DNA of 64,000 bases from Paragonimus westermani. Lineage: Eukaryota; Platyhelminthes; Trematoda; Plagiorchiida; Troglotrematidae. The translations under genes and the position numbers were made by a program. The notes beneath the pieces are model-generated. The model saw only the letters and a program-made list of their open reading frames with translations. It had not been told where the DNA came from and made no database searches. The DNA lies in NCBI GenBank assembly GCA_008508345.1, contig QNGE01003313.1, positions 1 to 64,000 on the forward strand, given 5' to 3'. This document shows, piece by piece, positions 1 through 11,440 of the stretch. Within the stretch, counting starts at the first letter, position 1. Each line of letters starts with the position of its first letter.

Positions 1-42
1 TTGCGTACCTGGGGAAAGCAAATTAGTGCGACGAGCACTAAA
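1..42 (+). repeat. 3' end of the 5' LTR (cut by window start)
   Basis: These 42 bases are identical to 4903-4944. The two copies diverge directly after the shared ACTAAA, which marks the LTR end. Identity here cannot date the insertion because only 42 bp are visible. Confidence 0.85.
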
Positions 43-43
43 T

Positions 44-61
44 TGGTGAGGTCGTTCGAAC
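44..61 (+). other. Candidate tRNA primer-binding site
   Basis: One base after the LTR end there is TGGTGAGG. Minus-strand primer sites normally start with TGG, the complement of the tRNA CCA end. CsRn1-clade elements are described as using tRNA-Trp, and the TGGTGA start is compatible with that, but the following bases are not a clear match. The identity of the primer tRNA is an inference. Confidence 0.45.
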
Positions 62-135
62 AATTTTCGTTTTTCACAGGTATATCTTTTGTATACGTTT
101 AACATATTCATTGTTTCGTCATCCATTCCGCCGCA

Positions 136-880
136 ATGGAGACTCAACCGCACGTTTTGTCAGACGCTTCGGTTTGTGCATCAGCCATACCGCTTGCACC
201 TTTTAGAGAGAATGATCCTATATCGTGATTTGCTCAATTAAAAGCCACATTTGCGCTACGACAGATTAGTTCAGAGCTAACGCGTTTTCATCACGTAGTT
301 GCGGCACTGCCATCGCACGTCATTAAAGAGGTGGACGATGTTTTGAAGTTACCGGACTCCACGAAGCACTACGGGCAACTCAAAGTAGCCGTAATTAAGC
401 GCGTTGGCTTGTCCGATCGCCAACGTATTTCTCGGCTTCTGAGCGCGACCGAACTCGGTGACCGTAAACCACCGCAGCTTCTTGGCCACATGCAGCGGTT
501 AGCAGGCACGACACACATCGAGGAGACTCTACTTAGGAGGGTATGCGAAACATTCTTAGCGTAAACCCATAAGCAACCTTGTCAACCTTGGTTGATGTCG
601 CGACCGGAACGGGGAAACATACAGCGCAATTGCCACTTTAATTGCTCAAGATGCCGCCCTAACTGAACAACTTCAGCCCTAACGACGCAGCTTTCGAGGT
701 CACGTTCGATTACCCCCATTCGGCGACACAGTAGCCACTCAGGGTCACGTGGTCCTCGTCAGCTGCCGCCGAACGCTAATCCGGATCACTGCTGGTATCA
801 CCAGCAATTTGGCAACAAAGCTCGACGATGCCGACGGTCTTGTACCTTTGATCCAGTCAGCAAACAGGGCAGCCAAATTC
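136..880 (+). pseudogene. gag: Gag remnant with CHCC zinc box
   Basis: The reading frame from ATG 136 resembles the N-terminal Gag domain of CsRn1/Boudicca-type elements, including a VVAALPSHV stretch and an LLGHMQRLAG stretch in the same frame (about 295-525). A TGA at 226-228 replaces the tryptophan expected before FAQL. The frame meets TAA at 562-564, where the protein-like signal shifts to another frame. The C-terminal zinc box lies at 790-843: Cys790, His799, Cys829, Cys841 (first base of each codon), giving C-X2-H-X9-C-X3-C. Gag would package the element RNA, but this copy cannot make the full protein. Confidence 0.85.
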
Positions 881-882
881 AC

Positions 883-1246
883 ATGATTAATGACGTTACT
901 TGCCCGCCTGGTCGCCTGTTATTTCTAAAAGATCACGAGTCGAGGGCTCGCTATCTTATCGACACAGGTGCCGAGGTTAGTGTGATACCACCTGAGCCCC
1001 ACGACTTAAACAGACCATACATTTCGAATCTTTGCGCGGCCAACGGAAGCATTATAAAAGTGTATTGTCAGCGCTCCCGCACGCCTAATTTAGGCCTCCG
1101 AAGGTCTTTCCACTGGATTTCCATGGTCGCCGACGTCCAAATGGCGATTATCGGCATCTACCTCCTCCAGCACTTCGACCTTTGGGTAGATTCCAGACGA
1201 CACCGTCAGTCGATCAAACGACAAAGCTTGACGTTACCGAGATTTT
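883..1246 (+). pseudogene. pol (PR): Retroviral-type aspartic protease domain
   Basis: The frame holds LIDTGAEVSVIPP, with the catalytic Asp codon at 961, and ends with an IIG...HFDLWVDSRR segment that matches the flap-distal ILGADFL...VD region of Ty3/gypsy proteases. It stays in the same frame as the Gag zinc box upstream, so Gag and protease were probably one long frame. The frame then ends at a stop near 1246, and the RT signal continues in another frame. The active-site motif is intact, but context shows the polyprotein is broken. Confidence 0.85.
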
Positions 1247-1256
1247 GACCGATAAG

Positions 1257-2097
1257 ATATCAGTCAGTCCCGTGTATCAAAGCTCTACGAAACTTAACTC
1301 CTACAGTTTTCTAATCGATAAGTATCCGACTGCTTTTCGACAGTTTTCATTTCTGCCTGCCGTCAGAAGTTCCACGAGGCACCGCAAAGTCACAAAAGGC
1401 CCGCCGGTGTTTGCAAGAGCTCGCAGTTTGACACCAGACAAGCTTAAAATAGCCCGCGCTGAGTTTGGGCATATGCTTGAGCTCAGAATCATTCGCCCGT
1501 CCAGTAGCCCTTGGGCCTGTTCACTCAACATGGTCTCAAAGCGTCGGGCGATTGGCGCCGTTGTGGAGATTATCGTTCGCTCAACAACACCACAGTGCCC
1601 GACAGGTACCCAATTCCGCACATACAGGACATCACGGCTAGCCTCCATGGTACTCGTGTTTTCTCGGAAATTTATCTGGTGCGCGCATACCATCAGATCC
1701 CGGTTGCGGACGAGGACGTCGCCAAGAAAGCCGTCTTCACACAATTCAGTCTATTTGAATTTCTACGTATGCCGTTTGGATTGCGAAACGCTGTACAGAC
1801 GTTTCAACGTTTTATCGACGACGTCACACTGGGTCTGAATTTCGTTCACCCTTATATCGACGACCTATTAGTTGCAAGCGCTTCTGAAGAAGAACACCAT
1901 ATTCATCTGGGTCAGTTCTTCGACAGATTAGCAACTTTTGGCATAACGATTCATGCAGAAAAGTTTTTTGGTCAGCCAGCAGTGGAGATTTTAGGGCGCC
2001 ACGTTGACCAGCACGGTATTCGATCGTTAGCCGATAAGGTAGGAGTAATCCGCGATTTTACCCGGCCTAACCACTCTCGCCGCTATTCGTCGATTTA
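1257..2097 (+). pseudogene. pol (RT): Reverse transcriptase domain, broken
   Basis: The N-terminal part (GPPVFARARSLTPDKL, then RPSSSPWA) is in one frame to about 1530. The remainder (CGDYRSLNN, PDRYPIPHIQD, RMPFGLRNA, YIDDLLVAS) follows in a second frame. The polymerase motif YIDD is at 1853-1864 and looks intact. The first catalytic aspartate, expected in the I-D-L-V-R-A-Y-H segment, is TAT (Tyr) at 1673-1675. A further frame change occurs at about 2092, before the thumb and RNase H part. A missing motif-A aspartate alone would abolish polymerisation. Confidence 0.93.
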
Positions 2098-2660
2098 ACG
2101 GGATCGTCAACTATTATAGGCGGTTTATTCCACATTGCGCTCAGCGTATGCAGCCTTTAACCGATTTACTCCGAGGTCGTGTCAACGGAGTCGTAGAATT
2201 ATCAACGACAGTCATCGAATCGTTTGATAGAACCAAGGATGCGTTAGCCACTACCGTTATGTTGCACCACTTCAACTCAGCCGCGAAAATAAGTATAGCT
2301 GTGGACGCGTCAGACACCGCTGACAGCGCCGTATTTCAACAGTTCGTCGATGGATTCTGGAAACCGCTTGCACTCTTTTCCAGACGTTTACTTCCGGCTG
2401 AAGTAAGGTGTAGCACGTTCGGTCGTGAATTGTTAACCATTTATTCGGCCGTTCGTCACTTCCGTCATGCCCACGAGAGAAACCAGTATGTGATTTTCAC
2501 CGACTACAAACCGTTGGTTTTCGCCTTTCGCAGCAGGTCTGAAAGACATTCGCCCCGAGAAATTCAACATTTGGACTTCGTTTCTCAGTTTACGTGTGAT
2601 ATACGCCACGTTTCTGGCATCGTTAACGTTGTGGCTGACGCTTTGTCCCGAGTATCAGCA
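2098..2660 (+). pseudogene. pol (RH): RT thumb and RNase H domain
   Basis: The third frame begins with a NYYRRFIPHCAQ segment at about 2109, the usual RT thumb to RNase H transition, and then runs open. The RNase H part shows AVDASDTADSAV near 2298, FSRRLLPAE, RELLTIYSAVRHFRH and FTDYKPLVFAF, and closes with VVADALSR at about 2630. This is the order of the DAS, E and TD motifs of Ty3/gypsy RNase H. The domain is uninterrupted over about 180 codons, the best preserved stretch of the element. Confidence 0.9.
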
Positions 2661-2829
2661 CTAGTTAGTCACGACTCAATCGACTTAAACGCCATGGCCA
2701 ACTCACAACGTTCGGAACATGATTTCCGGGCCTCCTATCAACAATCAGCTCCACGGCTGACTGATCAACCCTTGCCAGCGTCTGCAGACACTATCCTTTG
2801 CGATACCTCTACCGGGCATCCACGTCCAG

Positions 2830-3996
2830 TAGTTCCTATTCTTTTCCGACGACGCGTGTTCGACACGTTACCCGACACCGCCAATCCTGGCATCCGGGCC
2901 ACGGCCAAGCTCATTTCCGATAGGTACGTCTGGCCTGGTATGCCAGAGGATCTTCGCACGTGGGCGCGATCTTGCCTAGCTTGTCAACAAGCTAAGGTTC
3001 ACCGCCATGCGTCGGCCCCGATTGGCCGGTTCCCTTCGATTACACCTCGACTTGCACATATCCACATCGGCATTGTAGATCCTTTGCCACCTTTCAATGC
3101 ATTGACATATCTCTTGACGATGGTAGATCTTTTCACGCGGTGGCCAGAAGCCGTCCCCATACGCGACGTCCGTTCTGAGACTGTAGCTCGCGCTTTCGTT
3201 GAGCATTAGGTAGCATCTCATGGTTGCCCGGCCACGGTTACGACCGACCGTGGCCTTTAATTTGAGAGCGGTTCCTTTGTGGAAATACTTAGCGCGCTTG
3301 GATGTCAACGCACGCAGACTACGGCATACCACACGGCTGCAAACGGAATGGTCGAATGCTTCCACCAACAACTAGAAGCAGCCCTCGTCGCGGTCGATGC
3401 AATCCGTTGGACAGACGCCCTGTCAATGGTTTCACTCGGCATCCGCGCCGCCCCTAAGGCCGACCTTCATGTTTCCAGCGTCGATCTTCTGTACGGCCAA
3501 CCACCGCGTCTTCCTGGCAATCACTTTTCATTCGCCACCGACGTCCTTCGATATGATGCATCTTACGCCAAACAACTCGCTTCGAACACGCGCCGCCTCC
3601 GTGTCACGGACACACGAGAACAAAGCCGCAAGGTGCTTGTTCCCAAAGACCTCCACGACTGCACGCGTGTGTTTGTTCGCGTGGATAGTTCACGACGCTC
3701 GCTCGAGCGACCATACGAAGGTCCTTGCACAGTACTTCAACGGAAGGATCGTTTCTACGTGCTTTCTTCGGGACACGGTTAGCATCGATCGTCTGGAACC
3801 TGCCTTATTCGAAAGGACAGAGGAAGCCTTCAGTGCTCCTCCACGACCCCTGTCCGCGCCGGCAGCTGTCTCGAAACAGCCCCGCCCAAGCGCATCGTCC
3901 TCAGCAGACATCGCGACTTCGCCGATGACGCCAGCACCAACCGAAACGCGTTCGGGTCGTAGGGTGCACTGGTCGAAACGCCACACAGAACACTAG
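2830..3996 (+). pseudogene. pol (IN): Integrase, catalytically and structurally broken
   Basis: The zinc-finger region keeps both cysteines (CLACQQAKVHRH, near 2973), but the two histidines expected in the H-H half are Pro and Asn (LPDTANPGIRA). In the core, the first catalytic Asp expected in an HIDIVGP-type segment reads HIGIVDP. The second (TTDRG, Asp at 3246) and the Glu (NGMVECFH) are kept. In-frame stops are TAG at 3207-3209, where Trp is usual, and TAA at 3258-3260. A frame change at about 3780 precedes the C-terminal tail, SIDRLEPALFE to the stop at 3996. The tail ends in TRSGRRVHW, typical of this clade. Confidence 0.92.
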
Positions 3997-4354
3997 CGTT
4001 AGTCGAATCTCGTTTTTTTCTTTTCGCTCATAAGACAAAAATCGCAACCTTTTTTTAAAAATAAATACAGGAATATCGTTTTCAAAACAAAAAAACACTT
4101 GCGTTCGCCCAGGTTATTTTCTTCCTCGAGTGTTCGCATTCGCGGTATAATTTGGTTGAGTACGTCATTTATTTCTGTACTGATACTCAGCCAGTCTCGT
4201 TTTATTTTCTGTCGCATATCTCATCCGACGCTGGCATGACGTATGTAGCACCTTCGATCGCGATCCTCCTCAATCTCGTATGGGATATCAGACTTGAACG
4301 TTCCATGGATGCCTTGCCTCGAACATTTCTTTTCACGATTGTTGCGGCACCTTT
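3997..4354 (+). other. 3' untranslated region of the LTR element
   Basis: Noncoding sequence between the pol stop and the 3' LTR. It includes T- and A-rich stretches at 4010-4110. Part of it (about 4160-4250) is recognisably similar to 27170-27260, which identifies a second, related element there. Confidence 0.7.
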
Positions 4355-4363
4355 AAGGGAGGA
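4355..4363 (+). other. Candidate polypurine tract
   Basis: AAGGGAGGA precedes the inferred start of the 3' LTR and would prime plus-strand synthesis. The LTR start is not independently confirmed because the 5' LTR start is outside the window. Confidence 0.5.
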
Positions 4364-4944
4364 TACTCGAGTGGGAGCTCGCTAGGAACTGTGGGCACTA
4401 GTGCTCCTTCACCTGTGGCGTCTGGGGGTTGTCGCACAAATCGCAGACTGATTAGATACCAGCTGGTACGCCGTGAACCAGATCAGGCCAAAGGTGACTG
4501 GCTGCAGTTATCCTCACCAGGATCGAACGGTTGTTTTCACAATACCCTTCTGGGGAAGAGCTGTGTAGCAGCCTGGAGATTTCACTGGCCTGCCTGCGGT
4601 ATGGTATGGAAAATAGCTCCAAAACTCATAGTTGCATATTATACCTACGCTATTAAGAAAGCTCGCATGATGTATGCTGTCCGATTGTTTGTCTGCATGT
4701 CATGTGACTGTGGCGAGAACCCGAAGGACACACGTGTCACATTCTTCCGGTTTACTCGCTCGTCGACGGTCGGTCTCTAGTCTCTCTAGCTAATTCGCGT
4801 GTCGGTGCCTTTTATAGCGCTATCAGAGACAACTCGTACATTTCGTCGAATAAAGATTCGGTCTCTCACCTCAACGGCCATTTTGCCATTCGCGTCTGAT
4901 AATTGCGTACCTGGGGAAAGCAAATTAGTGCGACGAGCACTAAA
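4364..4944 (+). repeat. 3' LTR
   Basis: The right boundary is exact, from the 42-bp match to 1-42. The left boundary is inferred from the polypurine tract, giving about 580 bp. The LTR contains a TTTATAG segment at 4811-4817 and AATAAA at 4849-4854. A diverged relative covers about 27860-28213. Confidence 0.75.
4849..4854 (+). terminator. LTR polyadenylation signal AATAAA
   Basis: The canonical hexamer lies about 90 bp before the LTR end, a usual position for an R/U5 processing signal. Confidence 0.5.
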
Positions 4945-5884
4945 CACTTACAGCCGTCTGTGCTTTTCTGACAGGCTTGTGTAAGAAGGTCTTCAATGAT
5001 CACTTCCCAAGGGTTAATTAGGATATTCATTCACATTCTACCATAAAGAACGTTATCACAAACTAGGCGCTGATCCATGCTAGTTACGAAGATCGAAATT
5101 CAGCCTTACACTCCTGTATGAACCGATGCGCTCAAACGCTTTGTCAACGGCGTTTACCGTTTTCTTGCTCCAAAGGCCCATATTGTACTGAGAAACAAAG
5201 CTTCAACTTTGCTGACACTGCCAGCTGGGAAAAAGATACGCGTAGGTCTCTTCATTGTAAAATACTCCTATATTTAGAATGAGCTGCGCCAACAAACTGA
5301 GAGCTCGTATAACGTTTACCGTATTAAAAAGGGCTTGGACGGCTTTTTTACCTCATCAGACCCAACGACTATCTTCAAACTTTGCGTATCCTGTTATAAC
5401 CTTTTGAATGCGACCCAGAAAAATAAATCAGCCTTCGGTTTTAAATAACACCAATTCATTCCCGATACGAGACATCTCCTTGAAAGCAGTTTGTTTGCAG
5501 CACATCCAACATTCGACACACTACATACTCGCGAAGCAGTTTTGTAATTCAACATTTCTCTATTCATCTGCAGCGTTGTGCGCGCACTAGTGAAGCTGTC
5601 CAAAACGTGAAATTAGGAGATATTAATAACTTCTGCAGGACTAATCTCACACAGAATTATATTCAGATGACACACAGAAAAACAGGCTTATAATGTGTGG
5701 ATACACCTGTTCATATCTCCATGCACGTTCGTAATAACCTATTTATCTTGGTATACTTCCACACTGTAACCAAAAGAGGCCAGCAGTGATTGATTTCCAT
5801 TCATCACACCAAAATCGAGCACACATAGAAAGTGACAAACAAAACGTATCTCACTCACACACTACCCGAATCTTGTAATGGCCT
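4945..5884. other. Right flank of the LTR element, no gene seen
   Basis: The flank begins CACTT directly after the LTR. Only short open frames that do not resemble proteins are present on either strand. Confidence 0.5.
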
Positions 5885-6245
5885 GATTAATCACGTGACA
5901 AATGACCGAAATATGACATCACCAAAGAAGAGCTGTAACGGTGACGGACGTGTGGAGAAGGGTGTGCGTACAAGTAAAAGGAGGATGTGTCACTAAAAAT
6001 GAAGGAATTCGCTGACAAGTCAACGTCCGTTGAATTAAATTGGCCACCACCTGGGAGAAGGACAGCACCAGAAAGTAGGTTCGGACGACGACCGATTGAT
6101 AGTTTCATAAGCGACGTGGGATGACGAACGCTCAGCGTCGGTAGACCAGCAGATATACGGAGGTAAAAAAATCCCACCGTTCGATTATTTCACCAGCCCC
6201 AAAATCCACACGAGTAAAAAAGACCGAGAGAGTTGGCGGTGACTT
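5885..6245 (-). repeat. Dispersed repeat, copy 1 (inverted to copy 2)
   Basis: Read on the minus strand, this stretch aligns through its length with 16895-17280 on the plus strand. Shared landmarks in order are an ATTTTGGG segment, TATCTGC, ACGCTGA, CATCCCAC, TTCTGG and TTTTCACATT-like T-rich ends. By eye the identity is roughly two thirds. A 96-codon frame on the minus strand and a 98-codon frame in copy 2 are collinear but carry no domain I recognise. Probably a transposon fragment of unknown class. Confidence 0.6.
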
Positions 6246-6249
6246 CTTT

Positions 6250-8670
6250 TAATTCTTGTACGCAATCACAATCGAAAAATGATGGTGTTGCTTTCATACG
6301 AGTGTACGGATGAAGTAAATGAAACGGTACTTACAAAAACGTGCACACTACAAACCGCATTAAAATACTCAGCTACTTATTACACTGTCTTCTATGCCAT
6401 AAACCTTTTTTGTAGACCATCTGGTAAACTCAGGGGTTACAAACCATCGATTTCAGTGTAGGCATCTGTTCTATAGAGCAAACTGATATCAAAATCAGGT
6501 CATGATCACATGATGGAAATAACCGCTGTCTACCTAACCATAGCAATATACCATGAAAACCATTCGCCAGTTTCATATATTGTATTTACCAACAAAAAAC
6601 ACTAATATAGCATAGATTTCCACCAAAATACCACGTTACATTGTTCGTCTGAGTTCACGTGATCATTTCACGTTTTCACATCAAACATGTAAGGGGATGT
6701 TGTTCTTGCCTCCAGAAATATCCATTATGCAAGGAAACCAGTACGACGCCTGGAAACCGAAAAACTTACAACGACTGGAGTATTCGCGAGATTTTCACAA
6801 ATTGGACGTTTCCCAGTAGTCGCCGAATTCCTGTGTGAAGTTCTGTTAAATCGCTCCCAACTGTTGAGTATCACCGTCCGTCATCGTCCAAACCGGCTTA
6901 CTTCAGAATTTTACTGCCCTCTGTTCACATAAAGTAATGACAAAATTCTTTGTCAGTTAATCTGAAAATATTTCCCGGTAAGATATTGAACTACCTGAAC
7001 TGTTCGCTTAGACATAATCTTGTCAAAATTAGTTGTTGTGGCATCGCATCTTTTGGATAAGACTCTGTGGAAAATGAAACATTTTCGTTACTAGCCTGTG
7101 CAAAAAGTTTTGAAGATTGCACTTCTTTTCTGTCTAATCAGGTCTCTTTGGCTGACGGACTATCATTATTTTTACCGCCTGAAATTATCTGCATTGTTCG
7201 CGCTCGGCCGTACATGTTTCTCACTGATGCGTTGAAAGATGTATATTATACTATCTGAAGTGTGTATTTAACTCGTCAACGTTTTCGGCCGACATTTTGA
7301 ACCTCAGTTCATGTGAAGAGACCTCCGACTGCCTAGAGGAAGGGTTACCCACATGTTTCAGAATATTGCCAAGAAATACACTCCTAGAGATTGACCATGG
7401 GAAGTAGCAGTATAAAAATCAAATAGTTCTACTACTGAATTTTTCAAGGATGTCTCCTGATATATCCTGTTTCATTATGTAAACAAGTAACAATACACTA
7501 GGCCTTCCGGCAAACTGACGTTGGATTTCCATAAACATGTTCGGTTTTCCCTTGACATATATAGGAGAAAATGTTAGTCTTGTGAAGCAGACGATTTTTA
7601 TTGGTTATTCCTTCCCAGACAGCAGTTTGAAAGGTCTACCAAACAACTTAGGACAACAGGTCACCAGGTTGACCGCGTAAACTTACTCAAGTTACTGTCT
7701 TGCAACCGAAATTCAGAGTTACTGTGTTTCTGCGGAACAAAGCCTATCCGAACTTGCCAGTTGGCGACAGGCCTACAAAAGTGGTTGAGGCAACCTATCG
7801 AGTTGCTACGGGCTTGATTAGTTCATAGTTGGTGTGCTTACAGGCGTACCTTGTTCCTGTTCGTCCTTTTCTGCATTGCACACATAATTGGCATGACTTG
7901 CGTTTGTGACTGATGAGAGTAAACGAAATGTTAACGCATGGCAACATGTCTTCTATAGGCACTTCCAACCGAATATCTCTGCACCTTTGATTATTAGGGC
8001 CCACATTATCCATGCATATTACTGAGTAAATCAAGGGGAGAAGACAGGCAGTGAAGCCATCCGCCTCTTACTTGATACTAACATTTCAAATTGCAGTTCA
8101 TGCTCAGCGGTCACAGTTACACTAAATCAAATACTAGTACAGCCTGGATACAGCCGCGGAACTGTGGTCGCAAAGGATACCACCTCAGATATAGGCTGAA
8201 AATTAGCGGCTTTAATGCGACCGGCCCAAATGAAGGGTAAGCAGCAGCCATCAGTAGGAAGCAAATTAATGCGGGCGGAAAATTTCCAAAACGCTTTCCA
8301 AGGTCATGCTGTAGAATAATTGCCATGGGTTTCCGAGACACCTGTTTCGGTAGTATTACCATCAAAGGAAGGTCAGAAAAGTGTCATCAAACACTAAACT
8401 CATAGGATAGTCTCCATAAGAGGGAACGGCTGAAATCACCCATGAGAGCTTCGTATTGAGACACATACATTCCCAACTAACCAGCCTAGACATTCTGAAT
8501 CGTTCATACTGGCTTTCAGGAAACTTTTCAAGAGGTTAACTCCGGTAATTGCTGAACTACGACAACGACCCGATAGAAATCCGAAAAGTGACAACCGCAG
8601 CCAAAAGTTGTCCAAAAAGATAAACTGTATATCGCTAATTTTTATGAACAACTTATACAACTGCAATCAC
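6250..8670. other. Intergenic, nothing recognised
   Basis: Frames are all under 85 codons and none resembles a protein family. No RNA gene or clear repeat was seen. Confidence 0.5.

Positions 8671-8705
<35 letters not shown>
8671..8705. repeat. (AT)n microsatellite
   Basis: About 17 uninterrupted TA/AT dinucleotides. Confidence 0.95.
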
Positions 8706-8707
<2 letters not shown>

Positions 8708-10489
8708 GTATGTTTCTCCGCAAATCACTGGGAAACGCTCTCGGGCTAGCAGCTTCAATGCGGATAATTTCAAGCGGTATCAATTAAGGTGTACAACAGG
8801 GCGATAAAGTCCTTCGGAAAAGGGTGTAATCTAAAAAATAAAGCATTGCAATTGAAAAATTTGACGTACTCACTATCAGGTATTCCACATGTATTAAAAC
8901 CTTACTTCAGGAAGCTATCCAGATAATGTCAAAAATACGTTTAGAATGTAACAAAAATGATCAACAGAAGAGCTAGCCATCAGTTATTATCATCAGCGTC
9001 TGTAGCATGTTGAAGTGAATCGGTTTGGATGAGACGGAAAGAGAAAGCTCAGAATCCGGCCAATAAGCGAACAAACGGCTAGACAGGACTTCGTCGGCTA
9101 CCCGAGAATGTCTGAAGGTTCAAGAATTCGCCGATCGTTCAGTCGACACATAACATCCGTAGTTCAAAAGCCGTAGAATGTTTCAACGTATTTCGATCGT
9201 TTCCACACCTTTTCAACTTGAAAAGTCCAAAGTAGACCACCGCAGTGTGTCTGAGTGGATGTCCGTCGGCAGCCACCGTGATTACTGTTGAGGGGGTCGT
9301 TAGTTGTCCATAGGGGTTGAAAGAAGACCACATGTACCTATATCAATTTCTGGTTATCCACATAAGAGTCTCCATTTCCTCGCACATGCACGATTTCGTC
9401 AAAATCAATGTAGGTATATGCACGCCGCCCACGTGACTTCGATCTTGTGAAAGCGCGTAACTTTAGGCCGTGTGACCACACCGCGTGATGAAGTTACAGG
9501 TTTTGCACCCATTTTACCAACGCCACCACTTACTCTTCTTCCGAGATACGTTAAGCCGTCCATTAGTACCGTTCGCAAGCAGGACAGATTACCCATACAT
9601 CCTCTGTTGATCGAGTCAGTCTCGAGAATGTTCACGTAATCCGAAAAATGTTTGTTGTACGAACACGACCAGTCTGCTGCTTGTTCAAATAAATAAAACG
9701 CAATGGCCTTGGCTGTACTGGATCTCTTCTTTCTTGAACTTAAGTTTACAAACCGATGATGAAGCAAGGGAGTCACTTCATTGCCTTTAACAGTCCTGAC
9801 TGATTGGATATCTAGTGACGGACACTTCAAAATGAGTTTCACTGTATGCAAAGTCTCACCAATAAAAAGGCTAGCTTCACAGCCTCTGCTTGTTAGCATA
9901 ATAAAAATGTTTACTCTGGTCTGGTGATAAATAAGAGCATTGAAAACCTGGGTATCGGAAGTCATTTATTTGACACTGAATTGACAATAAATGTGGAGCA
10001 CCTCTTGGTGCAACCTTGGCTGGATTCAGGTTGGTAGACATATGCCTCTTATATGATGTAGTGTTGTACTCAATTACTGATCACACTTGCTTGTGGACGG
10101 ATGTCTTAGAGAGAGAAATAATGTACTTTAAAAACAATACAGCACGGTCGTCAAGTCAGTCCACAAAAGTACACGATTGATGCGCAGCTTCAGTTCACCC
10201 ATCCACATCTTACTCACCATATTTCTCCCAAACACGGAGGAAAGGATATTTCTTTCCTCTTACTTCCTTTTTCCACAGTTCCATCAACAACCGACACCCT
10301 TTCTTGCTAGCGAAAAAGTTCTGTTACTGAGCCTTGCCATAGAAGTTGCTAGCAACAAGACGTTGGCAATCATCATCGCATTAATCATACCTCAATTTGT
10401 TCTAGGCTGTTGGAAGGAACCATAAGTTGAATTTCTTGTTACCACAAACCCTCATAAACCAAGTCCAGTATAGGTTTCTCAAGATGGGC
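8706..10489. other. Intergenic with one unassigned minus-strand ORF
   Basis: The longest frame is 9405-9965 on the minus strand (186 codons). I recognise no motif in it, and it has no neighbouring exon with clear splice signals. It may be a chance frame or part of an old transposon. The rest of the stretch shows nothing. Confidence 0.4.
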
Positions 10490-11440
10490 TGTTGCATGAG
10501 GTACCAGTCTCCTAACCATGATAGAAGCTTGCTGATCCCGGCGTTGCAACTGTTATAATGCTGCTGGACGTGCAAAAGGCTCGTGATCGTGTCCCTCATG
10601 AACGCCTTTGATCGAAATAGTATCTTTCGATGTGGGTGGTCCATTACTTAGCTGGTGGGCTTTATATCTCAAACGCCCTACACAGACAGTGAAAGTAGGT
10701 GGTGTCTGCTCAAAGTACAAACCAGTCACCAATGGGGTGATTTAAGGGAACTTCCTGGGGCCGCCACTTTTCTTCATTAATATATATGATGTACGTGAAG
10801 TTATCAAACTTGGTAGGCTACTTCCGTCCGCCAATGACATTAAAATTATCCACGCCTTCCCTTCTAGCAATCTCATTCCTTGTTTAGAAAATACACGGAT
10901 AGACTTCATCTCATTACAGTCTTGGTATTAAACCTAGCTGACTAAATCTTCAGCCAATAAGTCTAACACAGTTGCACATGTTCGTCTTACACCAGAGGAC
11001 TTTATGAACCTGATCGGTCACAGCATGCAAACTGTCATCTCTGTGCGCGACATGGGTGCACGTTACTGAGACACCTTCAGTCTCGCAGAACACATATTTT
11101 CCCCGTAGCTAAAACTGGACAAACGATGGGTTATATTGGGTACCCATTCTTTCTTCCTGCTGCTCGGTTACACCTTCATGTACCATGCATACGACCTCAG
11201 TTTGAGTACTGCACGTTCATATATATAGTCGCCTGTGCAAGTCTGATAGGCTGGCCGTGGAGATCTCTAACGTGCACACATGAGATTACTGGTCTGTCCA
11301 TCTTCCCGGGGCTGCACAGAACGCTGCCAGACGATTGCGCTGGATCCCACTTGGTTGGAGCGACTCGGGCTGGAAATTGCACTGATGTACATTCAAGTTT
11401 GTGGCAGTACGTTCGCCGCCACTTTGCAATTTACTTGAAA
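10490..11440 (+). mobile_element. Decayed LINE reverse transcriptase (jockey/CR1-type)
   Basis: Scattered over frames are the ordered landmarks of a LINE RT: LDVQKARDRVPHERL (for LDF.KAFDRVPH, near 10565), GNFLGPPLFFINIYDVREV (for the QGSVLGPLLF motif, 10750-10800), and SANDIKII in place of the catalytic FADD segment at 10827-10841. A C-terminal LERLGLE segment appears near 11360. There are many in-frame stops. This family differs from the APE LINE copies at 36.6, 42.7 and 46.5-49.4 kb. The element is inactive and its ends are not resolved. Confidence 0.75.

Larger units (their letters stand above)
1..4944 (+). mobile_element. CsRn1-like Ty3/gypsy LTR retrotransposon, decayed
   Basis: The order of remains is LTR tail, gag, aspartic protease, reverse transcriptase, RNase H, integrase, 3' untranslated region, polypurine tract and 3' LTR, which is standard Ty3/gypsy order. 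The last 42 bp of the 5' LTR (1-42) recur exactly at 4903-4944, which fixes the element's 3' end. The Gag Cys/His box is C-X2-H-X9-C-X3-C rather than CCHC, as reported for the CsRn1 clade of flatworm elements. The copy is not autonomous: the coding sequence crosses at least four frame changes and carries several nonsense codons, and catalytic residues are lost in RT and integrase. The 5' LTR start and the left target duplication lie outside the window. Confidence 0.93.

Noticed and set aside
331..564. Independent small gene starting at 331
   Set aside because: The start codon there is GTG and the frame is the middle of the retrotransposon gag, continuous with ATG 136 apart from the stop at 226.
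8671..8705. AT-rich tract as a promoter
   Set aside because: It is a pure dinucleotide microsatellite with no gene beside it.
9405..9965. 186-codon minus-strand ORF as a real gene
   Set aside because: No motif, no start context, no linked exons; kept only as an unassigned frame.
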